A DNA stretch of 33,301 nucleotides from NCBI RefSeq assembly GCF_900100045.1, contig NZ_FNEA01000037.1, positions 1-33,301 of the forward strand, in the 5' to 3' direction. The DNA is from Paracoccus denitrificans. GTDB lineage: Bacteria; Pseudomonadota; Alphaproteobacteria; Rhodobacterales; Rhodobacteraceae. Below are positions 1-8,318 of this stretch, one piece after another (the stretch's first letter is position 1; each line of letters starts with the position of its first letter). The position numbers were made by a program, and so were the translations under genes. A model generated the notes under the pieces. The model was given only the letters and a program-made list of their open reading frames with translations. It had not been told where the DNA came from and did no database searches.

Positions 1-781
1 AGGGGGTGCCGAACTCTGCCCGCAATGCGGCGACGATGCCTTTGGTGCAGACCTCGAGCAGCAACTCGCCCTTCTCGGCCGAGGCGTCCTTGGGCGAGGA
101 CAGCGTGCCCGATGCGGGCGTCCATTCCGGCTTGGCGGGGTAGACGTCGTAAGGCGGGAATTGCGCCGGCTCGACATCGACTGCACGGCTCAGATCGACC
201 AGCGTCGGGTAAAGCGCCAGCATCAGCGAGGTTTCCAGCTCCCCGCCATGCTCCAGTTCCCAGCCGGGAAAACCGTCGGGATAGAGCCGGGAAATATCCG
301 CCTCGCCGACGAAATCCCAGTAAGACAGCACGACGATCTTCATGCCGGTGATGCCGTCCCAGCGCAATTCGCGCAGGGCAAGGTCGATTCCCTCGATGAT
401 GAACCAGGAGTTTTCGTAATGTCCGTTCACCATGCAGATCCGGCGCACACCGTGCCGGGCAAACTCCTTGATCACGTCGCGCAGCGCCGAGACCAGCGTG
501 GCGCCGTCAAGGCTGGTGGTGCCGGGAAGATGGTTGCCGCCGCCGGATTTCTGATGCGACTTGTAGCCGTATGTAAAGGGCGGCGCGACCAGCCCGCCGG
601 TTTCCAGTGCGACGCGGCGCGCGAATTCGGTGGGCAGCAGCACATCGACATGCAGCGGCATGTGATGGCCGTGCTGTTCCATCGAGCCGACGGGAATCAG
701 GATCGGCGTGGCCCCGTCCTTTACGGCGGCGTCATAATCTGGCCAGGCGAGTTCGGCGGCGAATGGCGATTTCTGCGGCAT
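1..781 (-). CDS. crnA: Creatininase (creatinine amidohydrolase), 3' end cut by window edge
   Basis: Hydrolyses creatinine reversibly to creatine; cytoplasmic metal enzyme. Read from 781 downward, 260 codons are visible, about the full length of Pseudomonas creatininase, so only the last few residues are missing. Metal ligands of the family are all seen: Glu35, His37 (in MEQHGHHM), Asp46, His121 and Glu123 (in NGHYEN), plus Trp155, Trp174 and His178 near the substrate site. The GYKS(H/Q)QKSGGGNH and GTTSLDGAT blocks mark true creatininase rather than the broad creatininase-like family. The start is preceded by AAGGTG six bases upstream. It is divergent from the LysR gene at 881, which probably regulates it. 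No creatinase follows within the window. Confidence in the enzyme is high; physiological substrate is inferred from homology. Confidence 0.92.
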   Translation of the reverse strand, partial: MPQKSPFAAELAWPDYDAAVKDGATPILIPVGSMEQHGHHMPLHVDVLLPTEFARRVALETGGLVAPPFTYGYKSHQKSGGGNHLPGTTSLDGATLVSALRDVIKEFARHGVRRICMVNGHYENSWFIIEGIDLALRELRWDGITGMKIVVLSYWDFVGEADISRLYPDGFPGWELEHGGELETSLMLALYPTLVDLSRAVDVEPAQFPPYDVYPAKPEWTPASGTLSSPKDASAEKGELLLEVCTKGIVAALRAEFGTP

Positions 782-810
782 GATGCACCTTATGGGAAAG
801 CAGGGATGCC

Positions 811-825
811 GGAATTAGAAATTCC
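811..825. promoter_or_regulatory. 15-bp palindrome in the creatininase/LysR divergent promoter
   Basis: GGAATTAGAAATTCC is a perfect inverted repeat (6-bp arms, 3-base centre), about 30 bp upstream of the creatininase start, in an AT-rich 99-bp gap between divergent genes. It is a candidate operator for the LysR protein encoded at 881. A related but imperfect GGATTGGAAGATCC lies at 1804-1817 in front of the transporter operon. Assignment to the LysR protein is inference. Confidence 0.45.
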
Positions 826-880
826 CGTTGATTATAAATGAAATATATAGTCGCAATCGCTGCATTGCGGAGGTAAATCC

Positions 881-1774
881 ATGGCCGGCATCACCAACCT
901 GCCCACCGATCTGTTGCGCACCTTCATCACCGTGGTCGAACTGGGCGGCCATTCGCGGGCAGGCGCGGCGCTGGGACGCAGCCAGCCCGCGATCTCGCTG
1001 CAGATCCGGCGGCTGGAGGAACTCGTGCGCGCGCCATTGCTGACGCAGGAGGGCCGCGCGATCCTGCCCACCCTGGCCGGCGAGGCGCTGCTGAGCTATG
1101 CGCGCGAGATGGTGCGCATCAACGACGAGGCGGTGAGTTACTTCCACCGCTCGGACAAGACCGGGGTGCTGCGCATCGGCCTGCCGACCGATTACGCGGT
1201 GGCTTTCCTGCAAGGCACGCTGACCCGCTATATCCGCGGGCACGCCGAGGTCGAGCTGGAGGTGCATTGCGACCTCTCCCGCGAGTTGCACCAGCATCTG
1301 CGCTCGGACGACCTGGACATCATCGTGGCGGTGATGCCGACGGCGCGCATGCCCTACCTGTCGCGCATGTGGACCGAGCAGCCGATCTGGGCCGCGGCCG
1401 AAGACTTTCAACTGCCCGCCCATGCACCGGTCCCGCTGGGGGCGCATCCCGAGGGCTGCGACTATCGCGCCCGCATGATCCAGGCGCTGGATGCGGTCGA
1501 GCGGCGCTGGCGCATCGTCTATACCGGCCCCGGCATCTCGGGCTTGCAGAACGCGGTCAGGAACGGGCTTTGCGTGACCGCGCTGACCCGTGCCACCATG
1601 CTGTCCGGCATGCGCATGCTGACGGAAGCCGACGGCTTTCCGGCGCTGGAGCCGCTGCGGGTCGGGCTGTTCTACAAGCATCCCCGCCTGTCGGCGGCGG
1701 GCCTGCAACTGGTCAGCGACCTGGTGGCCGACCTGGACAGGGTCGGCTCCGGCATCCATGCGGTTTCGGTGTGA
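881..1774 (+). CDS. LysR-family transcriptional regulator
   Basis: DNA-binding regulator of 297 residues, normal for the family. The N-terminal winged helix-turn-helix (about residues 8-66) contains the typical run LGRSQPAISLQIRRLEE, followed by a linker helix and a co-inducer domain. The start is fixed by GGAGGT at 869-874, six bases before ATG. It is divergent from creatininase and co-directional with the ABC operon beginning at 1891, so it probably controls both; the effector may be creatinine or creatine. The co-inducer domain is unremarkable by eye and does not itself reveal the ligand. Confidence 0.9.
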   Translation: MAGITNLPTDLLRTFITVVELGGHSRAGAALGRSQPAISLQIRRLEELVRAPLLTQEGRAILPTLAGEALLSYAREMVRINDEAVSYFHRSDKTGVLRIGLPTDYAVAFLQGTLTRYIRGHAEVELEVHCDLSRELHQHLRSDDLDIIVAVMPTARMPYLSRMWTEQPIWAAAEDFQLPAHAPVPLGAHPEGCDYRARMIQALDAVERRWRIVYTGPGISGLQNAVRNGLCVTALTRATMLSGMRMLTEADGFPALEPLRVGLFYKHPRLSAAGLQLVSDLVADLDRVGSGIHAVSV

Positions 1775-1794
1775 AGGCCATGGCATAACGCACG

Positions 1795-1824
1795 CAAATA
1801 TCAGGATTGGAAGATCCGATTTTG
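1795..1824. promoter_or_regulatory. Imperfect inverted repeat upstream of the PotD-like operon
   Basis: The arms CAAATATCAGGAT (1795-1807) and ATCCGATTTTG (1814-1824) are imperfectly complementary. They lie 67-96 bp before the substrate-binding protein start, the usual place for a LysR activation site. The core GGATTGGAAGATCC resembles the palindrome at 811-825. This is suggestive only. Confidence 0.35.
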
Positions 1825-1890
1825 CATGTGCGGCACGATCTCCTAGCCTGATCGCATCAAACAATCAGAACAATCGAACAGGGTGATGAT

Positions 1891-3018
1891 ATGACACAGG
1901 ATGAACGGGGTCCGCGCCCCGGGATGTCGCGCCGGGCGGCGCTGTCGCTGGGGGTCGCGGCGCTGGCGACGCCGATGCTGTCGCGCCGGGCCTTTGCCGC
2001 GCCGACGCAGTTGACCATGCTGGCCTGGTACGGCCATGCCGAGCCCGACATCGTGGCCGAGTTCGAGGCCGAGAACAACGTCAAGTTCGTGCCGAAATAT
2101 TATACCGGCGGCGACAACATGCTGGGCCTGATCTCGCAAAGCCCGCCCGGCACGTTCGATGTCATCCTGTCGGATGCCGAATATGTCCAGCAGCTGAATG
2201 CGGCCGGTTATATCGAGCCTCTCGATCCCGCCGATTATCCCTTCGACGAATTCTTCCCAGAGTTCCATCGTTTTCCGGGTCATTGGGACGGTGATACGCT
2301 TTATTCGGTCATCACCCGCTTTGGCTTTCTTGGCGTTGCCTACAATACCGATGCCATGACCGAGGCGCAGGCCTCGACCTACGACGTGTTCTGGGACACG
2401 GGCCTGCAGGGCAAGGTCGGGCATTTCGACTGGCACCTGCCCAACCTGGGGCAGATGAGCCTGCTGAACGGCAATGCCAGCCCCTATGACATCGACACGG
2501 CCGCCTGGGATGCCGTCAAGGAAAAGACCATGACCCTGCGGCGGCAGATCGGCGGCTTCTTTGACTATGGCGGCACCTTCTCGTCGCTGAACAACGGGCA
2601 GATGCTGGCCTTTGCGGGCATCGGCGACTGGATCACCGGGACGCTGGAAAGGAACGGTGCCAAGGTCCGCTCAGTCATTCCTGAACAGGGCGGGCTGCAA
2701 TTCACCGAATCCTTCTCGATCGGCAAGGGTTCGTCCAAGGCCGAACTGGCGAAGAAGTGGATTCAGTATATCACCTCGGCCAAGGGACAGGCGAAATCGG
2801 CGCAGATGGCGGCCTATCCCTGCCTGATCCCGAACCAGAAGGGCTGGGAGGTGCTGAATGCCGAAAACCCGGCAGAGGCGGCGCGCCAGGGCATGGTCCC
2901 CGCACAAGGCAATGCCATGGACCTGATCCGTTCGGGCCGCATCAAGTATCGGCAGCTCCCGGTGCAGCAATCGCTCGAGGAGTGGAACGATTTCTGGTCG
3001 GATTACAAGAGCGCCTGA
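1891..3018 (+). CDS. ABC transporter substrate-binding protein, PotD-like
   Basis: Periplasmic ligand-binding protein of 375 residues for a spermidine/putrescine-type importer. The N-terminus carries a twin-arginine signal: SRRAALSL followed by an alanine-rich hydrophobic stretch and a cleavage region near AFA-AP (about residue 36). The mature part begins LTMLAWYGHAEP and has the extracellular solute-binding family 1/PotD pattern, including DVILSDAEYVQQL. An AGGGTGA at 1880-1886 precedes the ATG. It is the first gene of a four-gene transporter (1891-5828). With creatininase and a shared LysR nearby, creatinine, creatine or a related guanidino compound is a possible ligand. Family members also bind polyamines and other organic cations, so the substrate is unproven. 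Confidence 0.85.
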   Translation: MTQDERGPRPGMSRRAALSLGVAALATPMLSRRAFAAPTQLTMLAWYGHAEPDIVAEFEAENNVKFVPKYYTGGDNMLGLISQSPPGTFDVILSDAEYVQQLNAAGYIEPLDPADYPFDEFFPEFHRFPGHWDGDTLYSVITRFGFLGVAYNTDAMTEAQASTYDVFWDTGLQGKVGHFDWHLPNLGQMSLLNGNASPYDIDTAAWDAVKEKTMTLRRQIGGFFDYGGTFSSLNNGQMLAFAGIGDWITGTLERNGAKVRSVIPEQGGLQFTESFSIGKGSSKAELAKKWIQYITSAKGQAKSAQMAAYPCLIPNQKGWEVLNAENPAEAARQGMVPAQGNAMDLIRSGRIKYRQLPVQQSLEEWNDFWSDYKSA

Positions 3019-3023
3019 GCCCA

Positions 3024-3051
3024 GGGTGGCCGGAGACGGTGCCGGCCGCCC
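3024..3051 (+). promoter_or_regulatory. Intra-operon hairpin after the PotD-like gene
   Basis: A 10-bp stem (3024-3033 with 3042-3051, one G-U pair, 8-base loop) sits between the binding-protein stop and the first permease. There is no T-run, so it is more likely a 3'-end stabiliser or partial terminator that keeps binding-protein transcripts in excess. The MalEFGK-type operon has a comparable hairpin at the same position in the gene order. Confidence 0.5.
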
Positions 3052-3075
3052 CGTATGCCCCCGCCGGAGTCCCCG

Positions 3076-3921
3076 ATGCGACGCCATATCTCGCTTTACG
3101 GTTTGACCTTCTCGCTGCCGCTGCTGATCTGGCAGCTTCTGTTCTTCGTCTTTCCCCTGGTCTTCCTGGTCGCGCTCAGTTTCTGGACGGTGCGGAACTT
3201 CCGCATGGAGCCGGGATTCGATACCGTTAACTGGGTGACCATGTATGGCCGCCCGGTCTTCTGGCAGGCTTATGGCACGACGCTGGCCCTTGCCGCCGCG
3301 GCGGCGGCGCTGACCAGCGCACTGGCCTTTCCCTGCGCCTACGCCATTGCCTTCAAGCTGTCGCCCGCCGCGCGCCGCTGGGCGATCTTCCTGATGGTGA
3401 TCCCGTTCTTCACCAGCTATCTGGTGCGGGTCTATTCCTGGCAGGTCTTCCTTTCGGATGCCGGCATCATCAACGTGATGCTGGGCTGGCTGGGGCTTGG
3501 CCCGTTCCGGCTGCTCAACACCGTCGGAGCGACGATGGTGGGTTATCTGACGCTGAGCTTTCCGCTGGTCGTCCTGTTGCAGCTCTTCAGCCTGGTCTTC
3601 ATCGACCGCACGCTGATCGAGGCTGCGCACAACATGCGCTGCGGCAGGCTGCGCACGGTCTTTGCGGTGGTGATCCCCTCGGCCCGCGTCGGGCTGGTGA
3701 TCGCGGCGCTGTTCAGCTTCATCCTCTGCTTCGGCGATTTCGTCAGCCCGATCTATCTGGGCGGAGGCGATCCGACCACGCTGTCCATTCTGATCACCGA
3801 CACGACGAAATCCGGCCAGCAATGGCCCCGCGCCGCGGTGATCGCGCTGACCATGATCGCGACGCTGCTGGTGGTGGCCTTCCTTTCGGTCCGCTTTGCC
3901 TACAAGGGACGTGCGCAATGA
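3076..3921 (+). CDS. ABC transporter permease, PotB-like
   Basis: Inner-membrane permease of 281 residues with about six membrane segments; the first is LTFSLPLLIWQLLFFVFPLV. The EAA coupling loop reads IEAAHNMRCGRLRTVFAVVIP, the docking site for the ATPase. An upstream in-frame ATG at 3055 exists, but GGAG at 3066-3069 is six bases before ATG 3076, so 3076 is preferred. Its stop overlaps the next permease start (ATGA, 3918-3921), showing translational coupling. It forms the heterodimeric channel with the 3918 product. Confidence 0.87.
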   Translation: MRRHISLYGLTFSLPLLIWQLLFFVFPLVFLVALSFWTVRNFRMEPGFDTVNWVTMYGRPVFWQAYGTTLALAAAAAALTSALAFPCAYAIAFKLSPAARRWAIFLMVIPFFTSYLVRVYSWQVFLSDAGIINVMLGWLGLGPFRLLNTVGATMVGYLTLSFPLVVLLQLFSLVFIDRTLIEAAHNMRCGRLRTVFAVVIPSARVGLVIAALFSFILCFGDFVSPIYLGGGDPTTLSILITDTTKSGQQWPRAAVIALTMIATLLVVAFLSVRFAYKGRAQ

Positions 3922-4736
3922 ACCAGGAAAACGAACTGAACCGCAATCCGCTGATCGACGGCGCGCTGAAGCTTTACGTGGTCCTCGCTTATCTGTTCGT
4001 TTTCGCGCCGATCCTTGCCAGCTTCGTCTTTTCGTTCAATTCGGACCGTTTCCCATCGATCCCGCTGGGGCATTTCTCGACCGAATGGTATCGCGCCGTC
4101 GCGGCGGATCCGCTGGTCTGGGACGGGCTGCGCAACACCCTGCTGATCGGCGGCGTAGTGGGGGTCGTCTCGACCGCGCTCGGCTTCGGCGCCGCCTATA
4201 CGGACTACCGCTATCGTTTCTTCGGCAAGCAGGTCTATCTGGCGCTGGCCTTGCTGCCGCCGACCATTCCGGTGGTGATCATGGGGCTGGCCATGCTGGC
4301 CTATCTGTCGCGCATCGACCTGTCGGGCAATGCGCTGTCGGTGATCATTGCTCATGTGGTGATCTGCGCCCCCTTCGCCATGGCGGTGATCCGGCTGCGC
4401 CTGTCGCAGATGGATCCCTCGCTGGAGCCGGCGGCCTGGAACCTCGGCGCTTCGGAATGGGCGACGATGCGCCATGTCATCATCCCCTTCGCCCGGCCGG
4501 CGATCCTGGGGGCGCTGTTCATCACCATGGCGGTGTCCTTCGACGAATTCGCCATCGCCTGGTTCGTCTCGGGCCTGAACGAGACGCTGCCGGTCAAGGT
4601 GCTGGGCTTCCTGCAGGGCCAGGTCAGCCCGCGCATCAACGCCATCGGCACCTTCGTTTTCGTGACCTCGATGACCCTCGTGATCCTGGCGCAGCTGCTG
4701 CTGTCGGGACGCGGCACCGCAACCGGCAAGGAATGA
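3918..4736 (+). CDS. ABC transporter permease, PotC-like
   Basis: Second permease of the PotABCD-type importer, 272 residues and about six membrane segments. The EAA-type loop LEPAAWNLGASEWATMRHVI is typical of PotC partners, followed by IPFARPAILGALFITMAVSFDEF. The start overlaps the preceding stop by four bases and is preceded by AAGGGA at 3904-3909. An open frame extends further upstream in this phase, but that part lies inside the PotB-like gene and is not coding. The ATPase gene follows after three bases. Confidence 0.87.
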   Translation: MNQENELNRNPLIDGALKLYVVLAYLFVFAPILASFVFSFNSDRFPSIPLGHFSTEWYRAVAADPLVWDGLRNTLLIGGVVGVVSTALGFGAAYTDYRYRFFGKQVYLALALLPPTIPVVIMGLAMLAYLSRIDLSGNALSVIIAHVVICAPFAMAVIRLRLSQMDPSLEPAAWNLGASEWATMRHVIIPFARPAILGALFITMAVSFDEFAIAWFVSGLNETLPVKVLGFLQGQVSPRINAIGTFVFVTSMTLVILAQLLLSGRGTATGKE

Positions 4737-4739
4737 ACG

Positions 4740-5828
4740 ATGCAAGAACCACTGGTCTCCTTCGAGGGCGTCGCCAAGCGTTTCGGCAGCTATACCGCCG
4801 TGCAAAAGATGGATCTGCAGATCCACAAGGGGGAATTCCTTGCCATCATGGGCTCGTCCGGCTGCGGCAAGACCACGACGCTGCGCATGCTGGCCGGGCT
4901 GGAGGCGCCCAGCGAGGGCATCATCCGCCTGGCCGGCAGGCCGATCAACGACCTGCCGAGCTGGAGCCGCGACACGCCCATGGTCTGGCAGAGCCTGGCA
5001 TTGTTTCCCTTTCTCAACGTGATCGAGAATGTCGAGTTCGCGCTGAAGATGCGCGGCATAGGCCGGGCCGAGCGCCGGCGCCGGGCCGAACAGTGGCTGG
5101 ACCGCATGCAGATCGCCGAGTTCGCCAGCCGCAACATTGGCCAGCTTTCCGGCGGCCAGCGTCAGCGTGTCGCCCTGGCGCGTTCGTTGGTGGTCGAGCC
5201 CGATATCCTGCTGCTCGACGAGCCGCTTTCGGCGCTGGATGCGGCGCTGAAGGTACGGATGCAATCGGTGCTCAAGAACCTGCAACGCGAGACCGGCATC
5301 ACCTTCGTCTATGTCACGCATAGCCAGTCCGAAGCCTTCTCGATGGCCGACCGGGTCGTCATCATGAGCCGGGGCAAGATCGAACAGATCGGCACACCGC
5401 AGGAAATCTATCGCACGCCCCGCACGCGCTTCGTCGCGGATTTTCTGGGGTCGTCCAATATTTTCCCGGGCCAGTTGCAGCAGGACCGGAGCGGCCGTGC
5501 CGCCATCGCCACGGCCAGCGGCCATTTCCTGCTTGCCGAAGATGCGGCAGCCTCGGCAATGCCAGGGCAATCGGCCAGCCTGACGGTGCTGGACACCAGG
5601 ATGCAGATCCATCTTCAACCGCCGGCAGACGCGGTGAACATGGTCGAGGCGCGCATGATCGGCGAGGAATTCGTCGGCGCCACCGCCACCATCTATTTCG
5701 AAACCGGCGCGGGACAGGAAATACGGGTGCAGAAATCGCATGAAGAACTGGCCGACCTTCCGCTGGCCGTGGGCCGTTCCTTTCACTTGTCATGGCTTCC
5801 CGCAGATGGACATCTCGTGCCAGAATAG
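4740..5828 (+). CDS. ABC transporter ATP-binding protein, PotA-like
   Basis: Cytoplasmic ATPase of 362 residues that powers the 1891-4736 importer. Walker A is GSSGCGKTT (about residues 38-46), the signature is LSGGQRQR, Walker B is ILLLDEPLSALD and the H-loop is VTHSQ. The final third (from about residue 235) is a TOBE-like C-terminal domain, as in PotA/MalK ATPases. It is the last gene of the operon; the following 308 bp hold no gene, only IS66 debris and the next promoter. Confidence 0.9.
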   Translation: MQEPLVSFEGVAKRFGSYTAVQKMDLQIHKGEFLAIMGSSGCGKTTTLRMLAGLEAPSEGIIRLAGRPINDLPSWSRDTPMVWQSLALFPFLNVIENVEFALKMRGIGRAERRRRAEQWLDRMQIAEFASRNIGQLSGGQRQRVALARSLVVEPDILLLDEPLSALDAALKVRMQSVLKNLQRETGITFVYVTHSQSEAFSMADRVVIMSRGKIEQIGTPQEIYRTPRTRFVADFLGSSNIFPGQLQQDRSGRAAIATASGHFLLAEDAAASAMPGQSASLTVLDTRMQIHLQPPADAVNMVEARMIGEEFVGATATIYFETGAGQEIRVQKSHEELADLPLAVGRSFHLSWLPADGHLVPE

Positions 5829-5878
5829 GCCGGGACGTGACGCGCCGCCGCCCCTGGCCGGCGGTCCTGGCCGCCTTC

Positions 5879-5972
5879 CTCGAGCATGTAGTTGAATGGC
5901 CTTGGCGACGGGGTTGTGCTTCGACATCCGGGCGCGTTCGGATAGCAGCCAGTCATGCAGATCGCCGAACCC
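5879..5972 (-). mobile_element. IS66-family transposase (TnpC) fragment, decayed
   Basis: Reading the minus strand from about 5972, one frame gives LHDWLLSERARMSKHNPVAKAI. After one extra base the next frame gives NYMLE. This is the conserved IS66 TnpC motif that normally continues into GWDAF and NNAAERALRG, but here the continuation is missing. Only about 30 residues survive, with a frameshift and no inverted repeats visible. A second fragment of the same segment lies at 9179-9262 in the same orientation, on the other side of the amino-acid ABC operon. The rest of 5829-6051 holds nothing else recognisable. Confidence 0.75.
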
Positions 5973-6051
5973 AGCGTAACGGCCTGTCCCTCGAAGGCAT
6001 GACCGGGATTGGTGGGTTGGGAACATATGGCATGCGCCCAATTGCGACGTA

Positions 6052-6080
6052 TTGACCCAAACAAAGAAAACGTTTTCTAT
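6052..6080 (+). promoter_or_regulatory. Promoter with LacI-type operator before the amino-acid ABC operon
   Basis: TTGACC (6052-6057) is a good -35. A weak -10 (TTCTAT, 6075-6080) follows at 17 bases. The palindrome AGAAAACGTTTTCT (6065-6078) fills the spacer and the -10 edge, ideal for repression. The AAACG/CGTTT half-sites match those at 9353, 25766 and 26975. It ends 58 bp before the start at 6137. Control by the LacI protein at 25816 is inferred. Confidence 0.65.
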
Positions 6081-6136
6081 CACGGCACTGCGATTCGGAA
6101 TCATCTGTGATTGTCGCGATCAAGAGGGAGTGTGAA

Positions 6137-6982
6137 ATGATCAAGATAGTGAAAAATAAAGAGAAATTTCTACAGTTTCGTCAAGTTTGTACAGTGTTCG
6201 GCATCGCGGCGCTTCCGCTTTTCCTAGTGGGGACCCCGGCATCGGCGGATAAGCTGGATGATATCGTTTCCAGCGGTGCGCTGCGCTGTGGCGTGATGCT
6301 TGATTTCCCGCCTTTAGGCTACCGCGATGCTTCGGGCAACCCGGCTGGCTTCGATGTCGAGACCTGCAATGACATTGCCACGCAGCTGGGCGTCAAGCCG
6401 GAAATCGTCGAGACCCAGGCGCCGCAGCGGGTGCCGGCCTTGGTTTCGGGAACGGTGGACATCGTCGTTGGTGGCACTACACCAACCCTGGAGCGAGCCA
6501 AGACCGTGACTTTCACCGACCCCTATAACGTCGGCAAGCTGGTTGTCGTGACAGGCAGCGCCAACAAGATCTCTGGCTTTGACGAACTCAAGGGCAAATC
6601 CGTCGCGTTGGTTCGCGGAACTCTGCCTGAAACTGCCTATCTGGCGGCCTGTAACGGTTGGTCCGAGGGCTGCAAGAATCTGTCGCTGGCGAACAATGCC
6701 GAACAGATCACCGCTGTGCGCCAGGGTCGCGCAAATGCAATGATTGAGACAAACTCGTTCATGTCTGCGCTGAAGGCTTCGCCCCAAGGCGTGGACCTGG
6801 AGATCTGCTGCAACGTGCCCGGCTTTACCGACTGGACCTCGATTGCGGTGCCGAAAGGCGAATATGGTCTGCGCGACTGGTTGAACCTGTTCATCTTCTG
6901 GCAGGTGGACAGCGGCCGTTATGCCGAACTTTACCAGAAATACTATGGCACCGATGCCCCCAGCCTGCAGCCGGGAAACTGA
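6137..6982 (+). CDS. Amino-acid ABC transporter substrate-binding protein (SBP family 3)
   Basis: Periplasmic binding protein of 281 residues for a polar-amino-acid-type importer. A Sec signal peptide runs to about residue 37 (FGIAALPLFLVGTPASA). The mature part has the family-3 pattern: LRCGVMLDFPPLGYRD, GFDVETCNDIATQLG, and GGTTPTLERAKTVTFTDPY, where the Arg and Asp normally clamp the amino-acid group. An in-frame ATG at 6107 is possible, but GAGGGAG at 6124-6130 selects 6137. The first 20 codons are unusually AT-rich, and two 60-base lines I counted in the gene are 53% and 58% GC, against 62% and 75% in two lines from neighbouring operons. Ligand unknown. Confidence 0.87.
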   Translation: MIKIVKNKEKFLQFRQVCTVFGIAALPLFLVGTPASADKLDDIVSSGALRCGVMLDFPPLGYRDASGNPAGFDVETCNDIATQLGVKPEIVETQAPQRVPALVSGTVDIVVGGTTPTLERAKTVTFTDPYNVGKLVVVTGSANKISGFDELKGKSVALVRGTLPETAYLAACNGWSEGCKNLSLANNAEQITAVRQGRANAMIETNSFMSALKASPQGVDLEICCNVPGFTDWTSIAVPKGEYGLRDWLNLFIFWQVDSGRYAELYQKYYGTDAPSLQPGN

Positions 6983-6991
6983 GAACGAGCA

Positions 6992-7657
6992 ATGAGCTAC
7001 AACTTTCAGTTCGGCATCGTCCTTGACGCTTTGCCCGATCTGATGCGAGGGGCTGCGCTGAGCCTGTCGATTGCCATCGTTACGATGGCGGTCGGCATCG
7101 TCTTGGCAATGCCCCTTGCCGTCGGATCATGGAACGGCAAGGGGCTGGTCGCTTGCCTGTCGCGATCCTGGATCGAGCTTGCGCGGAACACGCCTTGTCT
7201 CGCCCAGATCTATTTTTTCTTCTACGGGCTTGGTGCCTTCGGCATCTTCCTTTCGCCTTGGCTCGCTGTCGGCATCGCACTGTGCTTCAACAACGCGGGT
7301 TATCTCGCCGAGATCTTTCGCGGCGGCCTGAATGGCGTGAACGCGAACCAGATGAAGGGCGCTCGCTCGCTGGGTCTCGGTCCCGTTGGTGCCTATCGCT
7401 ACATCGTCTTTCCGCAGGTTTTCCGCAATACGTTCAGTTCGATCGGCAACCAGTTCATCTGGGCGCTTCTGAATACTTCGCTGGGTGCGTTGATCGGACT
7501 TTACGATCTCAGCGGCGTTGCGATGGATTACCAGTCCCGGACCTTCAAGACCTTCGAGTTCTTCCTGGCCATTGCCGTAATCTACTTCATCCTGGCCAAA
7601 CTGGTGCTGTTTCTGGCCAACCGTTTCAAGCCTGGAGGCGCACGCCATGCCGCCTGA
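6992..7657 (+). CDS. Amino-acid ABC transporter permease (HisM/GlnP type)
   Basis: Inner-membrane permease of 221 residues, typical of this family, with about five membrane segments. The coupling loop reads NQMKGARSLGLGPVGAYRYI, followed by VFPQVFRNTF. The ELARNTPCLAQIYFFFYGLG segment is the usual early conserved block (ELFRGTPLLVQ type). It starts nine bases after the binding-protein stop and its 3' end overlaps the next permease by 11 bases. It pairs with the 7647 product. Confidence 0.88.
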   Translation: MSYNFQFGIVLDALPDLMRGAALSLSIAIVTMAVGIVLAMPLAVGSWNGKGLVACLSRSWIELARNTPCLAQIYFFFYGLGAFGIFLSPWLAVGIALCFNNAGYLAEIFRGGLNGVNANQMKGARSLGLGPVGAYRYIVFPQVFRNTFSSIGNQFIWALLNTSLGALIGLYDLSGVAMDYQSRTFKTFEFFLAIAVIYFILAKLVLFLANRFKPGGARHAA

Positions 7658-8318
7658 CATGTTTGCATCGGGGATCTCCCCGCAGGACTATTGGCTGATG
7701 GCCGAAGGCGCCTGGCGCACGATTCTGATGACGCTGTCGGCCGGTGTGCTGGCAACGCTGCTGGGTGTGGCGCTGGGGCTGCTGAAACTCATGCCTTGGC
7801 GCGGGCTGCGACATCTGCTCGATACGGTGACCGATAGCCTGCGCTGTGTGCCGCTGCTGGTGCAGGTGACGCTGATCTATTCCGGGCTGGCAGTGCTGGG
7901 CTTTCGCATCAGTGCCTTTACCGCCGGGACGGTCGCGCTTGGTCTTTTTGCCGCGGGCTATATTTCCGAGGTGGTGCGCGAGGCCGTGCAAGCCGTGCCG
8001 GGCAATCTACGGCGCGCCGCGCGCGGCCTGGGCATGACGCGTTTCCAGGAATATTGGTATGTGATCCTGCCCTTGGGCATCCGGCAGGGATTTCCGTCCT
8101 GGCTGGGAATCATCCTGGGCATCGTCAAGGACACATCGGTCGTTGCAGTGATCGGCTATGTCGAGCTTCTGCGTGCAACGCAGAACATCATTACCCGGAC
8201 GCAGGACCCGCTGCCGCTGCTGTCGCTGGCCGCCGTGTTCTATTTCCTGATCTGCTTTCCGCTCTCGATGCTGGGGCGGCGGCTTGAGCACATGATGAAC
8301 GGAGGTGCCGTGCGATGA
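7647..8318 (+). CDS. Amino-acid ABC transporter permease (HisQ/GltK type)
   Basis: Second permease of the 6137-9037 importer, 223 residues. It contains DSLRCVPLLVQVTLIYSGL (conserved early block) and the coupling loop PGNLRRAARGLGMTRFQEYW. GGAGG near 7636 supports the start inside the end of the previous gene. Its stop overlaps the ATPase start (ATGA, 8315-8318). Two distinct permeases indicate a heterodimeric channel. Confidence 0.88.
   Translation: MPPDMFASGISPQDYWLMAEGAWRTILMTLSAGVLATLLGVALGLLKLMPWRGLRHLLDTVTDSLRCVPLLVQVTLIYSGLAVLGFRISAFTAGTVALGLFAAGYISEVVREAVQAVPGNLRRAARGLGMTRFQEYWYVILPLGIRQGFPSWLGIILGIVKDTSVVAVIGYVELLRATQNIITRTQDPLPLLSLAAVFYFLICFPLSMLGRRLEHMMNGGAVR

Noticed and set aside
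2671..3918. 415-codon minus-strand frame
   Set aside because: Overlaps the PotD-like and PotB-like genes in antisense and has no family resemblance.
3900..5786. 628-codon minus-strand frame
   Set aside because: Antisense shadow of the permease and ATPase genes, with biased composition and no recognisable domain.
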